Shown piece after piece: positions 24,878-33,284 of a stretch of DNA of 42,470 nucleotides (its first letter is position 1; every line of letters begins with the position of its first letter). Made by a program: the position numbers and the translations under genes. Source of the DNA: Chloroflexota bacterium (GTDB taxonomy: Bacteria > Chloroflexota > UBA11872 > VXOZ01); contig JAPOQA010000065.1 in the NCBI GenBank assembly GCA_026710945.1, forward strand, positions 1 through 42,470, read 5' to 3'. Below the pieces are notes generated by a model. That model worked only from the letters and a program-made list of their open reading frames with translations. It did no database searches and was not told the DNA's origin.

Positions 24878-25804
24878 TTACGCCGTTGCCAACACCGACA
24901 GGTTCGGATCCAGCTCGTAGGTGCCCAGCAGTTCGCGGAGGGTGAGGGCAAAGTCGTCGGGGACGGGGATCAGGGGCAGGCGGTGGCCGCCGGCGTTGAA
25001 GCCGGAAAGGTTGAGGCAGGCCTTGATAGCGGCCGGACTGGCGACCGGTGAAATCGGCGGGAAGATCGATGTGAAGAGCGGCATCAGGTGCTGGTGCAGC
25101 CCGCCGGCAGCCGGAATGTCGGACGCCAATGTGGCGTTGATCATCTTCTTGATCTGCAGGCCGATCACGTGACTCGCCACGCTGATGATGCCATAGCCGC
25201 CCATGCACATGATGTGGTACGTATCGGAGTCGTTGCCGCTCCAGACACGGAAGTCGTCGGGCGTCAGGCGCAGCACGTCGGAAATCTGGCCCAGGTCGCC
25301 GGAGGCTTCTTTTACACCGACGATGTTGTCCACCTCGGCGAGGCGCGCGGTGGTCGCGGCATCCATGTTGCGCACTGTGCGGGTGGGCACGTTGTAAACG
25401 ATGCACGGCAGCGACGTGCTGTCCGCAATCGTTTTGAAATGCTGGTAGAGGCCCTCTTGCGGAGGGTTATTGTAATACGGCACCACGAGCAGCAGGCCGT
25501 CCACGCCCAGCGCTTCGGCCTCCTGCGAGAATGCCACACTTTCGCCAGTATTGTAGTTGCCGGTACCCGCGATCACGGGCGCGCGTCCGTCCGCCGCAGC
25601 CATGACGGTGCGGTAGCACTCCAACTTCTCCTCATGGGAGAGCGTGGGTGATTCCCCGGTAGTGCCGGTGACAAGCAGCGCGTCCGAACCGCCTTCGATG
25701 AGCTGCCCGGCAAGACGGCCGAGTTGGTCGTAGTTCACCGAACCATCGTCGGCAAAGGGCGTGACCATCGCCGTAATGAGTCTCCCAAGCTCTTTGCCTG
25801 CCAT
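24878..25804 (-). CDS. dapA: 4-hydroxy-tetrahydrodipicolinate synthase (DapA family)
   Basis: Class I aldolase condensing pyruvate with aspartate semialdehyde at the entry to lysine and diaminopimelate synthesis; 308 residues. The N-terminal motif is LVTGTTGESPTLSHEEK (residues ~44-60). The Schiff-base lysine is K165 in DNIVGVKEASGDL and the catalytic-triad tyrosine is Y137 in CIVYNVPTRT. ATG 25804 has AGAAGGAG 7 bases upstream. A promoter with a 17-base spacer lies 39 bases before the start. DapA-like paralogues (N-acetylneuraminate lyase, KDG aldolase types) share the fold; the TTGE and NVPxRT motifs favour DapA. Confidence 0.9.
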   Translation of the reverse strand: MAGKELGRLITAMVTPFADDGSVNYDQLGRLAGQLIEGGSDALLVTGTTGESPTLSHEEKLECYRTVMAAADGRAPVIAGTGNYNTGESVAFSQEAEALGVDGLLLVVPYYNNPPQEGLYQHFKTIADSTSLPCIVYNVPTRTVRNMDAATTARLAEVDNIVGVKEASGDLGQISDVLRLTPDDFRVWSGNDSDTYHIMCMGGYGIISVASHVIGLQIKKMINATLASDIPAAGGLHQHLMPLFTSIFPPISPVASPAAIKACLNLSGFNAGGHRLPLIPVPDDFALTLRELLGTYELDPNLSVLATA

Positions 25805-25842
25805 GTGTGCGCTCCTTCTCAAGGCTGATAGTCTTTTGGATT

Positions 25843-25871
25843 AGTTTACCTTACGCTAAGGGCATTGTCAC
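25843..25871 (-). promoter_or_regulatory. dapA promoter
   Basis: Minus-strand -35 GTGACA (25871-25866) and -10 TAAACT (25848-25843) are separated by 17 bases. Transcription would start near 25836, giving a leader of about 32 bases before the ATG. Confidence 0.5.
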
Positions 25872-26372
25872 ACGTTTCTGCTGTCAATAGAAGCCTCAAC
25901 GCTTGCGGTATTCTTCGTGCGCAGAGCATCGCGCACAGTGCCTCTGCTCCCTCTACACTCTCCCACTGCAAGCCTCTGCCAATCTATGCTGGACCGGTTG
26001 TGTTTGGGCGGGTAAAACGGGCTTCCTCTCGCTCCGGCCCTTATCCTGGAGAGAAAGGGAGCGGTTCAAGCGCCAACCCTGGTTGCGCATCAGACGGGAA
26101 GTCCGCGCATGCCCCCGCACCTCGCTGCGTAAGTGTCCACCGGGAGAAAGCCGAGCTGACTACGTACTTGAATCGGGGGTGGGAGAATCCCCGCAGTTCA
26201 GGCTTTTCTCGCCGCCTTCGCATGGCTGCACATTGGGCATCTGAAAACGAGGCGCTATCGTCACAGCTTCAATACCCCAGCCATGATCGAGCTACGCCAT
26301 GGTATCCAGCGGGGACAGTACAACCCGCACCTCATTCCTCAAACCTGGCCATGCTCGGCCGAGGATTGCCCT
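25872..26372. other. Intergenic stretch with degenerate repeat pieces only
   Basis: About 500 bases between convergent-free minus-strand genes. Bases 26026-26060 hold a weak GGAGAGAAAGGGAG repeat piece. Bases 26080-26117 resemble 7128-7165. The remaining sequence shows no coding pattern, RNA or clear terminator that I can support. Confidence 0.5.
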
Positions 26373-27503
26373 CTAGACGCCAACACCGGCTTGTGCTGCC
26401 GCCAACGCCGCGTGGCAGGCTGCCACGTCCGTGTCCGCGTTATAGAAGTGCGGGGAAATGCGAACGCGCCCTTCTTTAGCCCACACGTGGACTCCGGCGG
26501 CGTGCAAGGCATCGCCAATCTGCTGGTAGCGCGGAGATTCGAACGAGACAATCCCGGCCCGCTGCGCTGGGTCCCGCGGTGTCAGCGGCGTAATCCCTAA
26601 CCCAGCCAAGACATCGTGCACCTGACCCGAGAGATCGAGTACACGTTCAGTGATGTACGGCATCCCCACTTGGTTCAAGAAGCCCAGCGCCGCGTACAGC
26701 GTGTAGACCGCCGTATAATCGAGCAAGCCGGTCTCGAAACGCCGTGCGTCGTCGTGGAAGGTGTAGTCGAGGGTGTTGATAACGGAGGGAGGGTTCACCG
26801 TACCGCGCCAACCGGCATAGAAGGGCTGCAGCACATCGAGGCGGTCTTGGCGGCAGTAGAGAAATGCCAGCCCATGCGTTGCAAGCAGCCACTTGCGGGT
26901 GCAGGCGGCGATGAAGTCCACGGCGCCGACTTCCAACGGCACCGCCCCCACCGATTGGGAGGCATCCACCAGCAGCAGCGCGCCGTGGGCGTGGGCGCAG
27001 TCTGCCACTGCATCAAGGTCCGCCCGGTAGCCGGATCGATAACTAACGTGGCTGATGACCACGAGCCGCGTGCGATCATCCACATGCTCGGCGATGGCTG
27101 CGGGGGCTACCACACCATCGGTGTGGCGCACCAAGCGCACCTCAACGCCAAAGCGCCGGCCGAGGTGCAAGCACGCGATGATCGAGCTGGGAAACTCCAG
27201 GTCGGTGACCACCAGATTATCGCCCGCCTCCCAAGGCAGGCCGATCAGAATGGCGTTGACGCACTCGGTGGTGCTGGACAACAGCGCGATCTCTCCCGCA
27301 CTGCACCCAATGAAAGCCGCGACGCGCCGACGGCAATCGGCTTCGACCTGCTGCATTTCGGTGGGCGTGATTGCGCCTTGCAGTTTTTCATCGGTGTACT
27401 GGTGCAAAGCACCAGCCACCGTGCGCCCCATACACGACCCCGCCGCCGTGTTGAGATAGGTGCGACCACGCAGCCCGGGAAATTCATCGCGCCAGTCAGT
27501 CAT
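26373..27503 (-). CDS. Class V aminotransferase (cysteine desulfurase/isopenicillin N epimerase-like)
   Basis: PLP-dependent enzyme of the class V fold, 376 residues. Start region reads WRDEFPGLRGRTYLNTAAGSCMG. The cofactor aspartate is in LLLVDASQSVGAVPLEVGAVDFIAACTRKW, and the PLP lysine is in CTRKWLLATHGLAFLYC. A histidine for stacking is in VVISHVSYRSGYRADLDA. Reaction could be desulfuration, epimerisation or transamination; the Cys-containing catalytic loop of true cysteine desulfurases is not evident. ATG 27503 is used; the frame extends to 27563 but those residues are not conserved-looking. It starts 60 bases after the HD operon on the same strand and could be read through from it. Confidence 0.82.
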   Translation of the reverse strand: MTDWRDEFPGLRGRTYLNTAAGSCMGRTVAGALHQYTDEKLQGAITPTEMQQVEADCRRRVAAFIGCSAGEIALLSSTTECVNAILIGLPWEAGDNLVVTDLEFPSSIIACLHLGRRFGVEVRLVRHTDGVVAPAAIAEHVDDRTRLVVISHVSYRSGYRADLDAVADCAHAHGALLLVDASQSVGAVPLEVGAVDFIAACTRKWLLATHGLAFLYCRQDRLDVLQPFYAGWRGTVNPPSVINTLDYTFHDDARRFETGLLDYTAVYTLYAALGFLNQVGMPYITERVLDLSGQVHDVLAGLGITPLTPRDPAQRAGIVSFESPRYQQIGDALHAAGVHVWAKEGRVRISPHFYNADTDVAACHAALAAAQAGVGV

Positions 27504-27563
27504 TGTTCGTTTACCTAGGGGTGGCCGTATGTAAGCGAGAGGAGAGTTGCGAGCGTCGAGCAC

Positions 27564-28115
27564 TTAGGTTGCAGAGTTGTACGCCGCAATAATCTCATCT
27601 ATCCCAACTGCGGCTTCCCTAGCTACGTCCATAGGAATATGCGGCTTTAGCTCATTAACTCTTCGCGCTACCTGCCCAAGGGATCTTGAGTAGTCTTCCT
27701 TCTTCACGTAATAGGCAGTTCCGAGTTGCTCCAGATCTGTCACCGACTTAGAACCAAGGTGCTCTGCAACAAAATCGATCTTTTTGCGATGTTTCTCCAC
27801 GGCGAATGACTGTCGCATTTGTAACTTCTCGCCTATCTCGGTAGTTACAAGGGTGGGTCCGTAAGGTATCGGGTTAGCGCGGATTTGCAATTGATAATCT
27901 GCCCGCATTGCTGTTAGTTCGTCTCGCAAGTCAAACGAAAAGGGACCATGCTTGTAGAGGATAAAGTCAAAACCAAGTGGCACGCGAGTGAGTTCTTGTA
28001 GAAGATAGACGGCTTTCTGCAAGTGAGTTTCGCCGCACCAACTTCCAGCGGTTTTCAGTTCGTCTGCAAGCGACAGCACTATTGCGTTTCTTCCAAGTCT
28101 ACTCAATTGACTCAT
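27564..28115 (-). CDS. YwgA/Panacea (SocA/DUF4065)-like partner of the HD gene
   Basis: 183-residue protein. The N-terminal half, with GETHLQKAVYLLQELTRVPLG (about residues 32-52), FDFILYKHGPFSFDLRDEL and TTEIGEKL, matches the pattern of YwgA and the Panacea/SocA antitoxin fold (LQKxxYLL..Y.HGPFS..L). The C-terminal half is helical. Panacea domains serve as antitoxins in several toxin-antitoxin systems and YwgA neighbours the HD protein YwfO in Bacillus (family knowledge). ATG 28115 lies behind AAAGGAG at a 7-base spacing. The gene overlaps the end of the HD gene by 17 bases, so the two are translationally coupled. AT-richer than the housekeeping genes around it. Function is inference. Confidence 0.72.
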   Translation of the reverse strand: MSQLSRLGRNAIVLSLADELKTAGSWCGETHLQKAVYLLQELTRVPLGFDFILYKHGPFSFDLRDELTAMRADYQLQIRANPIPYGPTLVTTEIGEKLQMRQSFAVEKHRKKIDFVAEHLGSKSVTDLEQLGTAYYVKKEDYSRSLGQVARRVNELKPHIPMDVAREAAVGIDEIIAAYNSAT

Positions 28116-29460
28116 GGCTCTGCTCCTTTGCACTTTCTATGATATCCTTCCGATTTTCCTTAAGCCACTCGCGAGCACTATCTTGGATATTAGGGTCCAC
28201 AAATACGTAGTCAATTGCAGCTTCAGGAAGGTTCTCAAGAATTTGTGATAGCGAAACTGACGATACGATCCTGCCGTCCCTACCCAATACAGGAAACTCG
28301 ACAATCCCGCCACCTTTGCTATCCTGGTCTAGGCGAACATTCTCGGAGCCGAACTCTTCGCATGCGGCCCTATGAATTGCTGTTGCCGCGTCAATACCTT
28401 CACTAATGTCGTCAGGATTTCGTTGGTAGAGTTCTCTAAAGTGCTGACGTCGGATAATCCGATTTGGCAACACGCCTAGGTCGTTACTTTCTAATGATGC
28501 TTGGCGAAGAGCATGCATTACTTCTACGTCCGTCAATTTGAGCATGTCCTCTACTGAGATGGAGAACTGGCCACCAGGCAGCCATCGCTTAAGGAACTCT
28601 CTTAGATGGATGTCATAGATTCGTCGTACACGATGAAAATACACTTGTGAAAACATCGCGTATCTAGCAAGCAGCAACGCTTCTACGGAATGAAGACCGC
28701 CTTCCTCGACGCCCAAAGTAGGTTCACTTGACTGAATCTCAGTCTCTTCCGGCGCTGGAGGGAGAATCCGAAGCGTATCTATCAGTCTATAGAGGTCAAA
28801 TCTACCGTATGCAACACCTGTATGATGGGAATCACGCAAGAGGTAGTCCATTCTGTCAGCGCCGAAAGCGTCTCCGACAATGATTTCTGCCAGAATGGCT
28901 TCCCAATCCGAAAAGGCCGAATCGATGAATTTGGCGCCTTCTTTGGCGCCAACGGCGAGTTTGGCAATATCATCCGTCCGCAAAGGCGGTGTTAGTTCTT
29001 GCCAGATGTCACGCATCTCTTGACTGCGAATGAACTCCACGGTTAGTCGTTCGTGGTTCCAGCCGTCCGGGAGCAACCCCTCCTTCTCGCCTGCATGAGA
29101 GAACGGCAGGTGTCCCAAGTCATGACAAAGGGCCGCTGCACGAACAACCTTGCGCCAGTACCGGAGTTCATCAGAATGTCTTAGTTCCGGCATTACTCTC
29201 CTGACCGCATCGTTCACGTTCTCCGGCTCTGTTACCACTCTGAATATTCTATCCGCCAGTTCCATCACACCTAGCGCATGTTCGAACCGCTTGTGGGTTG
29301 CACCCGGGTACACGAGGTGTGTCAATGCCAACTGGTTGACATGACGGAGACGCTGGAAGGGGCGTGAGTCAATTATCTTGCGTTCGTGAGAATCGAACTG
29401 AATGAACGTGTGAATAGCGTCTCGGATTTCGTGTGTATTCTTCACCATTAAAGTATTCAC
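28099..29460 (-). CDS. HD-domain phosphohydrolase (SAMHD1/YwfO-like)
   Basis: 453-residue HD-superfamily protein. Metal ligands are H61 (RFEHALGVMELA), H113-D114 (AALCHDLGHLPFSH) and D202 (GADRMDYLLRDSHHTG), in the same order and context as the SAMHD1 and YwfO dNTP triphosphohydrolases. RPFQRLRHVNQLALTHLVYPGATHKR at residues 33-58 is the usual N-terminal signature. The C-terminal ~200 residues are less familiar. Starts possible at GTG 29460, ATG 29448 or GTG 29445; none has a clear Shine-Dalgarno. A promoter with a palindrome in its spacer lies 36 bases upstream. dNTP or other nucleotide hydrolysis is predicted; coupling with a Panacea-like gene suggests a regulated or defence role. Confidence 0.85.
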   Translation of the reverse strand: MNTLMVKNTHEIRDAIHTFIQFDSHERKIIDSRPFQRLRHVNQLALTHLVYPGATHKRFEHALGVMELADRIFRVVTEPENVNDAVRRVMPELRHSDELRYWRKVVRAAALCHDLGHLPFSHAGEKEGLLPDGWNHERLTVEFIRSQEMRDIWQELTPPLRTDDIAKLAVGAKEGAKFIDSAFSDWEAILAEIIVGDAFGADRMDYLLRDSHHTGVAYGRFDLYRLIDTLRILPPAPEETEIQSSEPTLGVEEGGLHSVEALLLARYAMFSQVYFHRVRRIYDIHLREFLKRWLPGGQFSISVEDMLKLTDVEVMHALRQASLESNDLGVLPNRIIRRQHFRELYQRNPDDISEGIDAATAIHRAACEEFGSENVRLDQDSKGGGIVEFPVLGRDGRIVSSVSLSQILENLPEAAIDYVFVDPNIQDSAREWLKENRKDIIESAKEQSHESIE

Positions 29461-29495
29461 TTACTGCTAAGTGTTAAGCGCCTGCCACAGACTTT

Positions 29496-29522
29496 ATTGT
29501 AGCAAGGAACTATAGTTCACAA
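29496..29522 (-). promoter_or_regulatory. Promoter of the HD/Panacea-like operon
   Basis: Minus-strand -35 TTGTGA (29522-29517) and -10 TACAAT (29501-29496), the latter preceded by TGC as an extended -10. The spacer is 15 bases; CTTGTG at 16 is an alternative. Predicted start is near 29489, about 29 bases before GTG 29460. Confidence 0.6.
29507..29518. promoter_or_regulatory. Palindromic operator candidate GAACTATAGTTC
   Basis: A perfect 12-bp palindrome occupying most of the spacer and touching the -35 box of the HD operon promoter. A repressor bound here would block RNA polymerase. TAGCAA (29500-29505) and TTGCTA (29526-29531) flank it as a second, slightly off-centre dyad. Confidence 0.5.
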
Positions 29523-29790
29523 GGTTTGCTAAATCGCAACGTGCCGACGGGCATGTTTCGCAACTCTGTTAACACGGCCAATTATAGATGCCGAGGTCGA
29601 CGAATTACCTAGTCTTGTGCGCACTGTCTTTGGAGGACATTGTCCGGCGCCAAAATTGCTTGGTCACGTACCAAGTGTTAGTGTCCAGTGGTAATGAACC
29701 CTTCCACCGTGGTCCGGATTACTCTATGGCCCACCATGCTCCAAGTTGACGTTTTTATTCCTAGAGGGTGACTTCCCAGGAGCGAGCGAT
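29523..29790. other. Intergenic stretch between HD operon and MFS gene
   Basis: No gene is seen. The sequence passes from AT-rich to GC-rich. A TTGACG box lies at 29748-29753, but no matching -10 is convincing. AGGAG at 29778-29782 is the ribosome site of the MFS gene. Confidence 0.45.
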
Positions 29791-31734
29791 TTGACCCGAG
29801 AACAGCGGCTGAGTTCTATCGGCATTAGTTTGGCGCTCTTCCTGGCGGCGCTCGATCAGACGATTGTCACCACGGCGTTGCCGCGCATCACGGATGAGCT
29901 GGGCGGACTGAACTACTATGCCTGGGTCGTAACGGCGTACCTGCTGGCGTCGGTGCTGGGTCTGCCGCTCTTTGGTCGTCTTGTCGAGCTTTTTCCCGCC
30001 AAGTGGGTGCTGCTCGGCGCGGTGAGCGTCTTTCTCGCCGGTTCCATGCTCTCCGGCCTGGCGCCGGGCATCGAAGCATTGATAGCCTTTCGCGCCCTGC
30101 AGGGCTTTGGCGGAGGCGGCATCTTTGCCTTGGCCTTCACATTGATCGGCCTGCTCTTTACGCCCCGCGAGCGGGGGCGAGTGCAAGGCATGATGGGCGG
30201 TGTATTTGGCCTCTCAAGTGTGGCAGGTCCCTGGCTCGGCGGTTTCCTAACCGACCTGCTCTCCTGGCGTTGGATTTTCTATATCAATATGCCCCTCGGC
30301 ATAATCGCCATCATCTTTCTGGTGGGCTTCATGCCGCAACTTCAGTCCGAGCAACGCGGCCGCTTCGACCTGCTGGGTGTCGTCATGCTCGCACTCTGGG
30401 TCGTGCCGTTGGTGCTCGCGCTATCCTTAGGCGGCACGAGCTACCCTTGGCTATCCGGGCAGATTCTCGGATTGACCGTGCTCGCACTGGCGGCCCTGCT
30501 CCTCTTTTTGTGGTGGCAACGGCGCAGCTTAGACCCGCTTATTCAACTCAAACTCTTTCAAATCAAGGTCTTTCGCTGGGCGGTGGTGGGAAGTTTCTTC
30601 TTCGGCGGTGCGTTTCTCGGCTCTGTGGTCTTCTTACCACTCTATCTCGTACATGTGAAAGGATTCTCGGCGACGAATTCCGGGCTCTCAATCACGCCGT
30701 TGGTGATGGGTGTCGTCATGGGAAGTATACTGGGGGGCCAAATTGCCAGTCGTTCCGGACGCTACAAGCTGCCGCTCATCACATCCATTTGCATCGGCGG
30801 CTTCGCGTTTGCCGCGTTTGCTTTCAACCTGCGTGTCGATACGCCGCTATGGCAGGTGATCCCACTCATGGTGGTGATCGGCCTCAGTCTGGGACCATCG
30901 CTGCCGCTCTATACGCTGGCCGTACAGAACGCCGTGCCCCGCGCCCGTCTCGGCACCGCTACCAGCACGTTGCAATTCGTGCGCCAAGTAGGCTCCACGG
31001 CTTCGGTCGCGTTGATGGGTACCGTGCTCGCAGCGACCATCACTGCAACTACCACCGAGCAAATGCCTGAGGTGATGGGCGGGCCATTAGGAGAAACCAC
31101 ATTGGGAGAGGGGAACAACAACGTGACAAACCTGGGTGCAGAGGTCCAGGCGCGCTTCGCGGCTCTTGAGCGGCAGTTCGTTGCGGCCCTGAATGGGGAC
31201 GAGAGCGCACGCCAAACGCTGTTGTCGAATCCAGCACTACCGCCGGAAATCGCATCCCAGTTGCAGTCTGGCAGCATTCGCGATCAGGTGCGGACGGATT
31301 TGGCGCAGACCATCGCGCAGGTCGAGGCGGCACTCGCGGGAGACGCCACCGCCCGGAACCAAGCGCTGCAAAATCCGCGCATATCGGAAGAGCTGAAAGC
31401 GCTATTGCAGAGTCCGCCCGAGTCGGCCGATACTCGCGCAGAGGTCCTGAACACCCTCCGCGGGCGTTTGCAGGCTGAAGAAGAGACCATTGTTGGCGAG
31501 GTTGAGACACAGGTTGTTGCTCAAGTCCAGGCTCTGTTGCGCGATCGGGCGGCGGAGGTTGTCGACGTGCTCACGAGCGCGCTTAATACGGGAATTACGG
31601 CTGCCATACAGCGCGTTTACACATTTGCCGCAGCCTTGACTCTTTTCAGTTTCGTGGCGGCGTTGCTCATTCCTGACGCGGAATTGGGAGGCACTCCAGG
31701 TGCCAGACGCGAAGACGCGGCACCGAACGCGTAG
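29791..31734 (+). CDS. DHA2-type MFS exporter with large inserted domain
   Basis: 647-residue proton-coupled drug or metabolite exporter of the EmrB/QacA type. The first helix carries LALFLAALDQTIVTTALPRI (motif D1 of 14-helix DHA2 proteins), followed by LPLFGRLVELFPAKWVLL (motif A) and the motif C region GLSSVAGPWLGG. Thirteen helices run to about residue 420. About 190 hydrophilic residues (420-607) then precede the last helix VYTFAAALTLFSFVAALL. The insert is Ala/Gln/Glu-rich, helical, and contains a 48-residue duplication. Start TTG 29791 is fixed by AGGAG 8 bases upstream; an open frame to 29746 lacks such a site. Substrate unknown. Confidence 0.87.
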   Translation: MTREQRLSSIGISLALFLAALDQTIVTTALPRITDELGGLNYYAWVVTAYLLASVLGLPLFGRLVELFPAKWVLLGAVSVFLAGSMLSGLAPGIEALIAFRALQGFGGGGIFALAFTLIGLLFTPRERGRVQGMMGGVFGLSSVAGPWLGGFLTDLLSWRWIFYINMPLGIIAIIFLVGFMPQLQSEQRGRFDLLGVVMLALWVVPLVLALSLGGTSYPWLSGQILGLTVLALAALLLFLWWQRRSLDPLIQLKLFQIKVFRWAVVGSFFFGGAFLGSVVFLPLYLVHVKGFSATNSGLSITPLVMGVVMGSILGGQIASRSGRYKLPLITSICIGGFAFAAFAFNLRVDTPLWQVIPLMVVIGLSLGPSLPLYTLAVQNAVPRARLGTATSTLQFVRQVGSTASVALMGTVLAATITATTTEQMPEVMGGPLGETTLGEGNNNVTNLGAEVQARFAALERQFVAALNGDESARQTLLSNPALPPEIASQLQSGSIRDQVRTDLAQTIAQVEAALAGDATARNQALQNPRISEELKALLQSPPESADTRAEVLNTLRGRLQAEEETIVGEVETQVVAQVQALLRDRAAEVVDVLTSALNTGITAAIQRVYTFAAALTLFSFVAALLIPDAELGGTPGARREDAAPNA

Positions 31735-32050
31735 TCCCAATGCGGATAAGCATCACACAGTAGCGCCGCGCGGTTACGTGTGTCATCGAAGAAGCAGCCT
31801 GTCACTCCAGCGAGGGTGCCACACGCAGTAATCGCCGGCTGCCATCCTGCGCTACCGGCAAGCGTGGCGGCCCACGAGGCTGGGCGCACCGAGTGTGTGA
31901 CCCACACGACTGAACCGAGGCAACGAGACAGCACACCATCCGGGCAATGCCTCACTGCATGCTCTGCCTCCAGCAGGAATCAGCGATGTTATTCCGGCGC
32001 GCTTGAGAGCAGTTGAAATACAAAATTGGGCCGGTGATGTGCCCTGGGTA
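31735..32050. other. Intergenic stretch before the tRNA gene
   Basis: About 315 bases without a supported gene, repeat or terminator. An open frame on the minus strand through this region has no recognisable motif and overlaps the end of the MFS gene. Confidence 0.4.
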
Positions 32051-32059
32051 TGCTACAAT
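32051..32059 (+). promoter_or_regulatory. tRNA promoter, extended -10 TGCTACAAT
   Basis: TGC precedes TACAAT at 32054-32059, giving an extended -10 element 18 bases before the mature tRNA 5' end. The -35 region (about 32031-32036) is poor, as is common with an extended -10. Confidence 0.55.
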
Positions 32060-32077
32060 TGACGTTGGAATTTCCCT

Positions 32078-32149
32078 GCCGACGTAGCTCAGTGGTAGAG
32101 CAATGGTTTCGTAAACCATAGGCCGCCGGTTCAAATCCGGCCGTCGGCT
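32078..32149 (+). tRNA. tRNA-Thr (anticodon CGU)
   Basis: A full cloverleaf folds. Acceptor stem GCCGACG/CGTCGGC (32078-32084, 32142-32148); D arm GCTC/GAGC; anticodon stem ATGGT/ACCAT enclosing TTCGTAA with anticodon CGT at 32110-32112; variable loop AGGCC; T arm GCCGG-TTCAAAT-CCGGC. The discriminator is T149. The next bases are CCCA, so CCA is not encoded in exact register and would be added enzymatically. It reads ACG codons. Confidence 0.95.
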
Positions 32150-32174
32150 CCCAGAAGATCGACACTCTCGAGTG

Positions 32175-32220
32175 AAGCAGCGCATTCGCCGGACTCGTTG
32201 CGGAGCGCTGCTTATTTGTT
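32175..32220 (+). terminator. tRNA terminator
   Basis: AAGCAGCGC (32175-32183) pairs perfectly with GCGCTGCTT (32205-32213), with a 21-base loop, followed by ATTTGTT. It lies 26 bases after the tRNA. Confidence 0.7.
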
Positions 32221-32369
32221 GGCGATTGCATGGGTGTTGCTGCCCGGTCGTGGGCGACGCCACTCTAGAAGGCATCATGGTGTAACGCGTGTTCGTGGCT
32301 TTGTACGGGACGAGGGAACTGCGCAACCGCCGCTCTTCCGGCAGCGCTTTCCAACGGTAGCCAACCACT

Positions 32370-33275
32370 ATGGGATCGTCGCAAGAAGCGAACCGCAATC
32401 CCGATGCGAGCATAGTTGCGCTCGTGCTTCTCTTGGCGCTGCTGTGGGGCGGCAACTCCGTTGCTATCAAGATCGGCTTGCAGGACATACCCCCGTTAGC
32501 GTTGGCCGGCTTCCGCTTCATCATCGGTCTGGCTGCGGTAACAGGCTGGGCGTGGTGGCAGCGCGTACGGATCAAGCTGGAACCCGGCGAACTTGTGCCC
32601 CTCATCTACCTCTCACTGATATTCCTGCTCCAGATCATCGCCCTCAACGTCGGCACGCACTATACCACCTCCTCCCGCTCCATCGTGCTTAACAGTACCT
32701 ACCCGCTCTTTACCACCCTCTTTGCACACTTTCTCATCCGAGGGGACCGGCTCACCGTCCTAAAGACTCTGGGTATCTTGCTTGCCTTCGGCGGGGTCAC
32801 CGTGACGTTCATGGAGAGCTTGAACCTTGCTTCAGGTGACTTTCTGATCGGTGACATTGTGGTGCTGGCAAGCGGCGGTCTGTTGGGTCTGCGGGTCGTC
32901 GCGACCAAGCGGCTCATACAGAGCATTCACCCATATCGCCTCCTGATTTGGTCGATGCTCTTCAGCCTGCCGTGGTTCTTCATCTTGAGCCTCGTCTTCG
33001 AGCAGGGCTGGGAGTATCGGATATCAGCATCCAGCATCACGGCAATCTTGTACCAGGGACTGGTGGTAGCGGGCTTTTGCTTTGTAGCCTGGACTTCGGT
33101 GCTGCAGCACTACCGCGCAAGTCGCCTCGTCGTGCTCTTCTTTGCGACGCCGCTCTTTGGCGTCGTGCTGAGCAACCTCCTCTTGGACGAGTCGCTCGGC
33201 CTTGAGCTCGTGTCGGGAGCCGTTTTGGTGGCAGCCGGAATATACCTCGTCAATCGGACCAAAGAGAAAGCTTAA
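32370..33275 (+). CDS. EamA/DMT-family transporter
   Basis: 301-residue inner-membrane protein with ten predicted helices in two EamA repeats. The first repeat starts VALVLLLALLWGGNSVAIKIGLQDIPPLALAGFRFIIG, a typical EamA opening (WGxxxxxxK..P..xxxxR). The second starts near LASGGLLGLRVVATKRLIQSIHPYRLLIWS. It ends with LFATPLFGVVLSNLLLDESLGLELVSGAVLVAAGIYLVNR, the usual second-repeat close. The family exports amino acids, sugars or other small metabolites; the substrate cannot be deduced. ATG 32370 gives the natural N-terminus but has no strong ribosome site. A glycosyltransferase remnant abuts its 3' end on the other strand. Confidence 0.87.
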   Translation: MGSSQEANRNPDASIVALVLLLALLWGGNSVAIKIGLQDIPPLALAGFRFIIGLAAVTGWAWWQRVRIKLEPGELVPLIYLSLIFLLQIIALNVGTHYTTSSRSIVLNSTYPLFTTLFAHFLIRGDRLTVLKTLGILLAFGGVTVTFMESLNLASGDFLIGDIVVLASGGLLGLRVVATKRLIQSIHPYRLLIWSMLFSLPWFFILSLVFEQGWEYRISASSITAILYQGLVVAGFCFVAWTSVLQHYRASRLVVLFFATPLFGVVLSNLLLDESLGLELVSGAVLVAAGIYLVNRTKEKA

Positions 33276-33284
33276 GACAGAAGG

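Noticed and set aside
31952-32605. Minus-strand open frames across the tRNA (..RRPDLNRRPMVYETIALPLSYVG and ..GFEPAAYGLRNHCSTTELRR)
   Set aside because: These are antisense translations of tRNA-Thr, a well-known spurious protein family. The cloverleaf explains the sequence fully.
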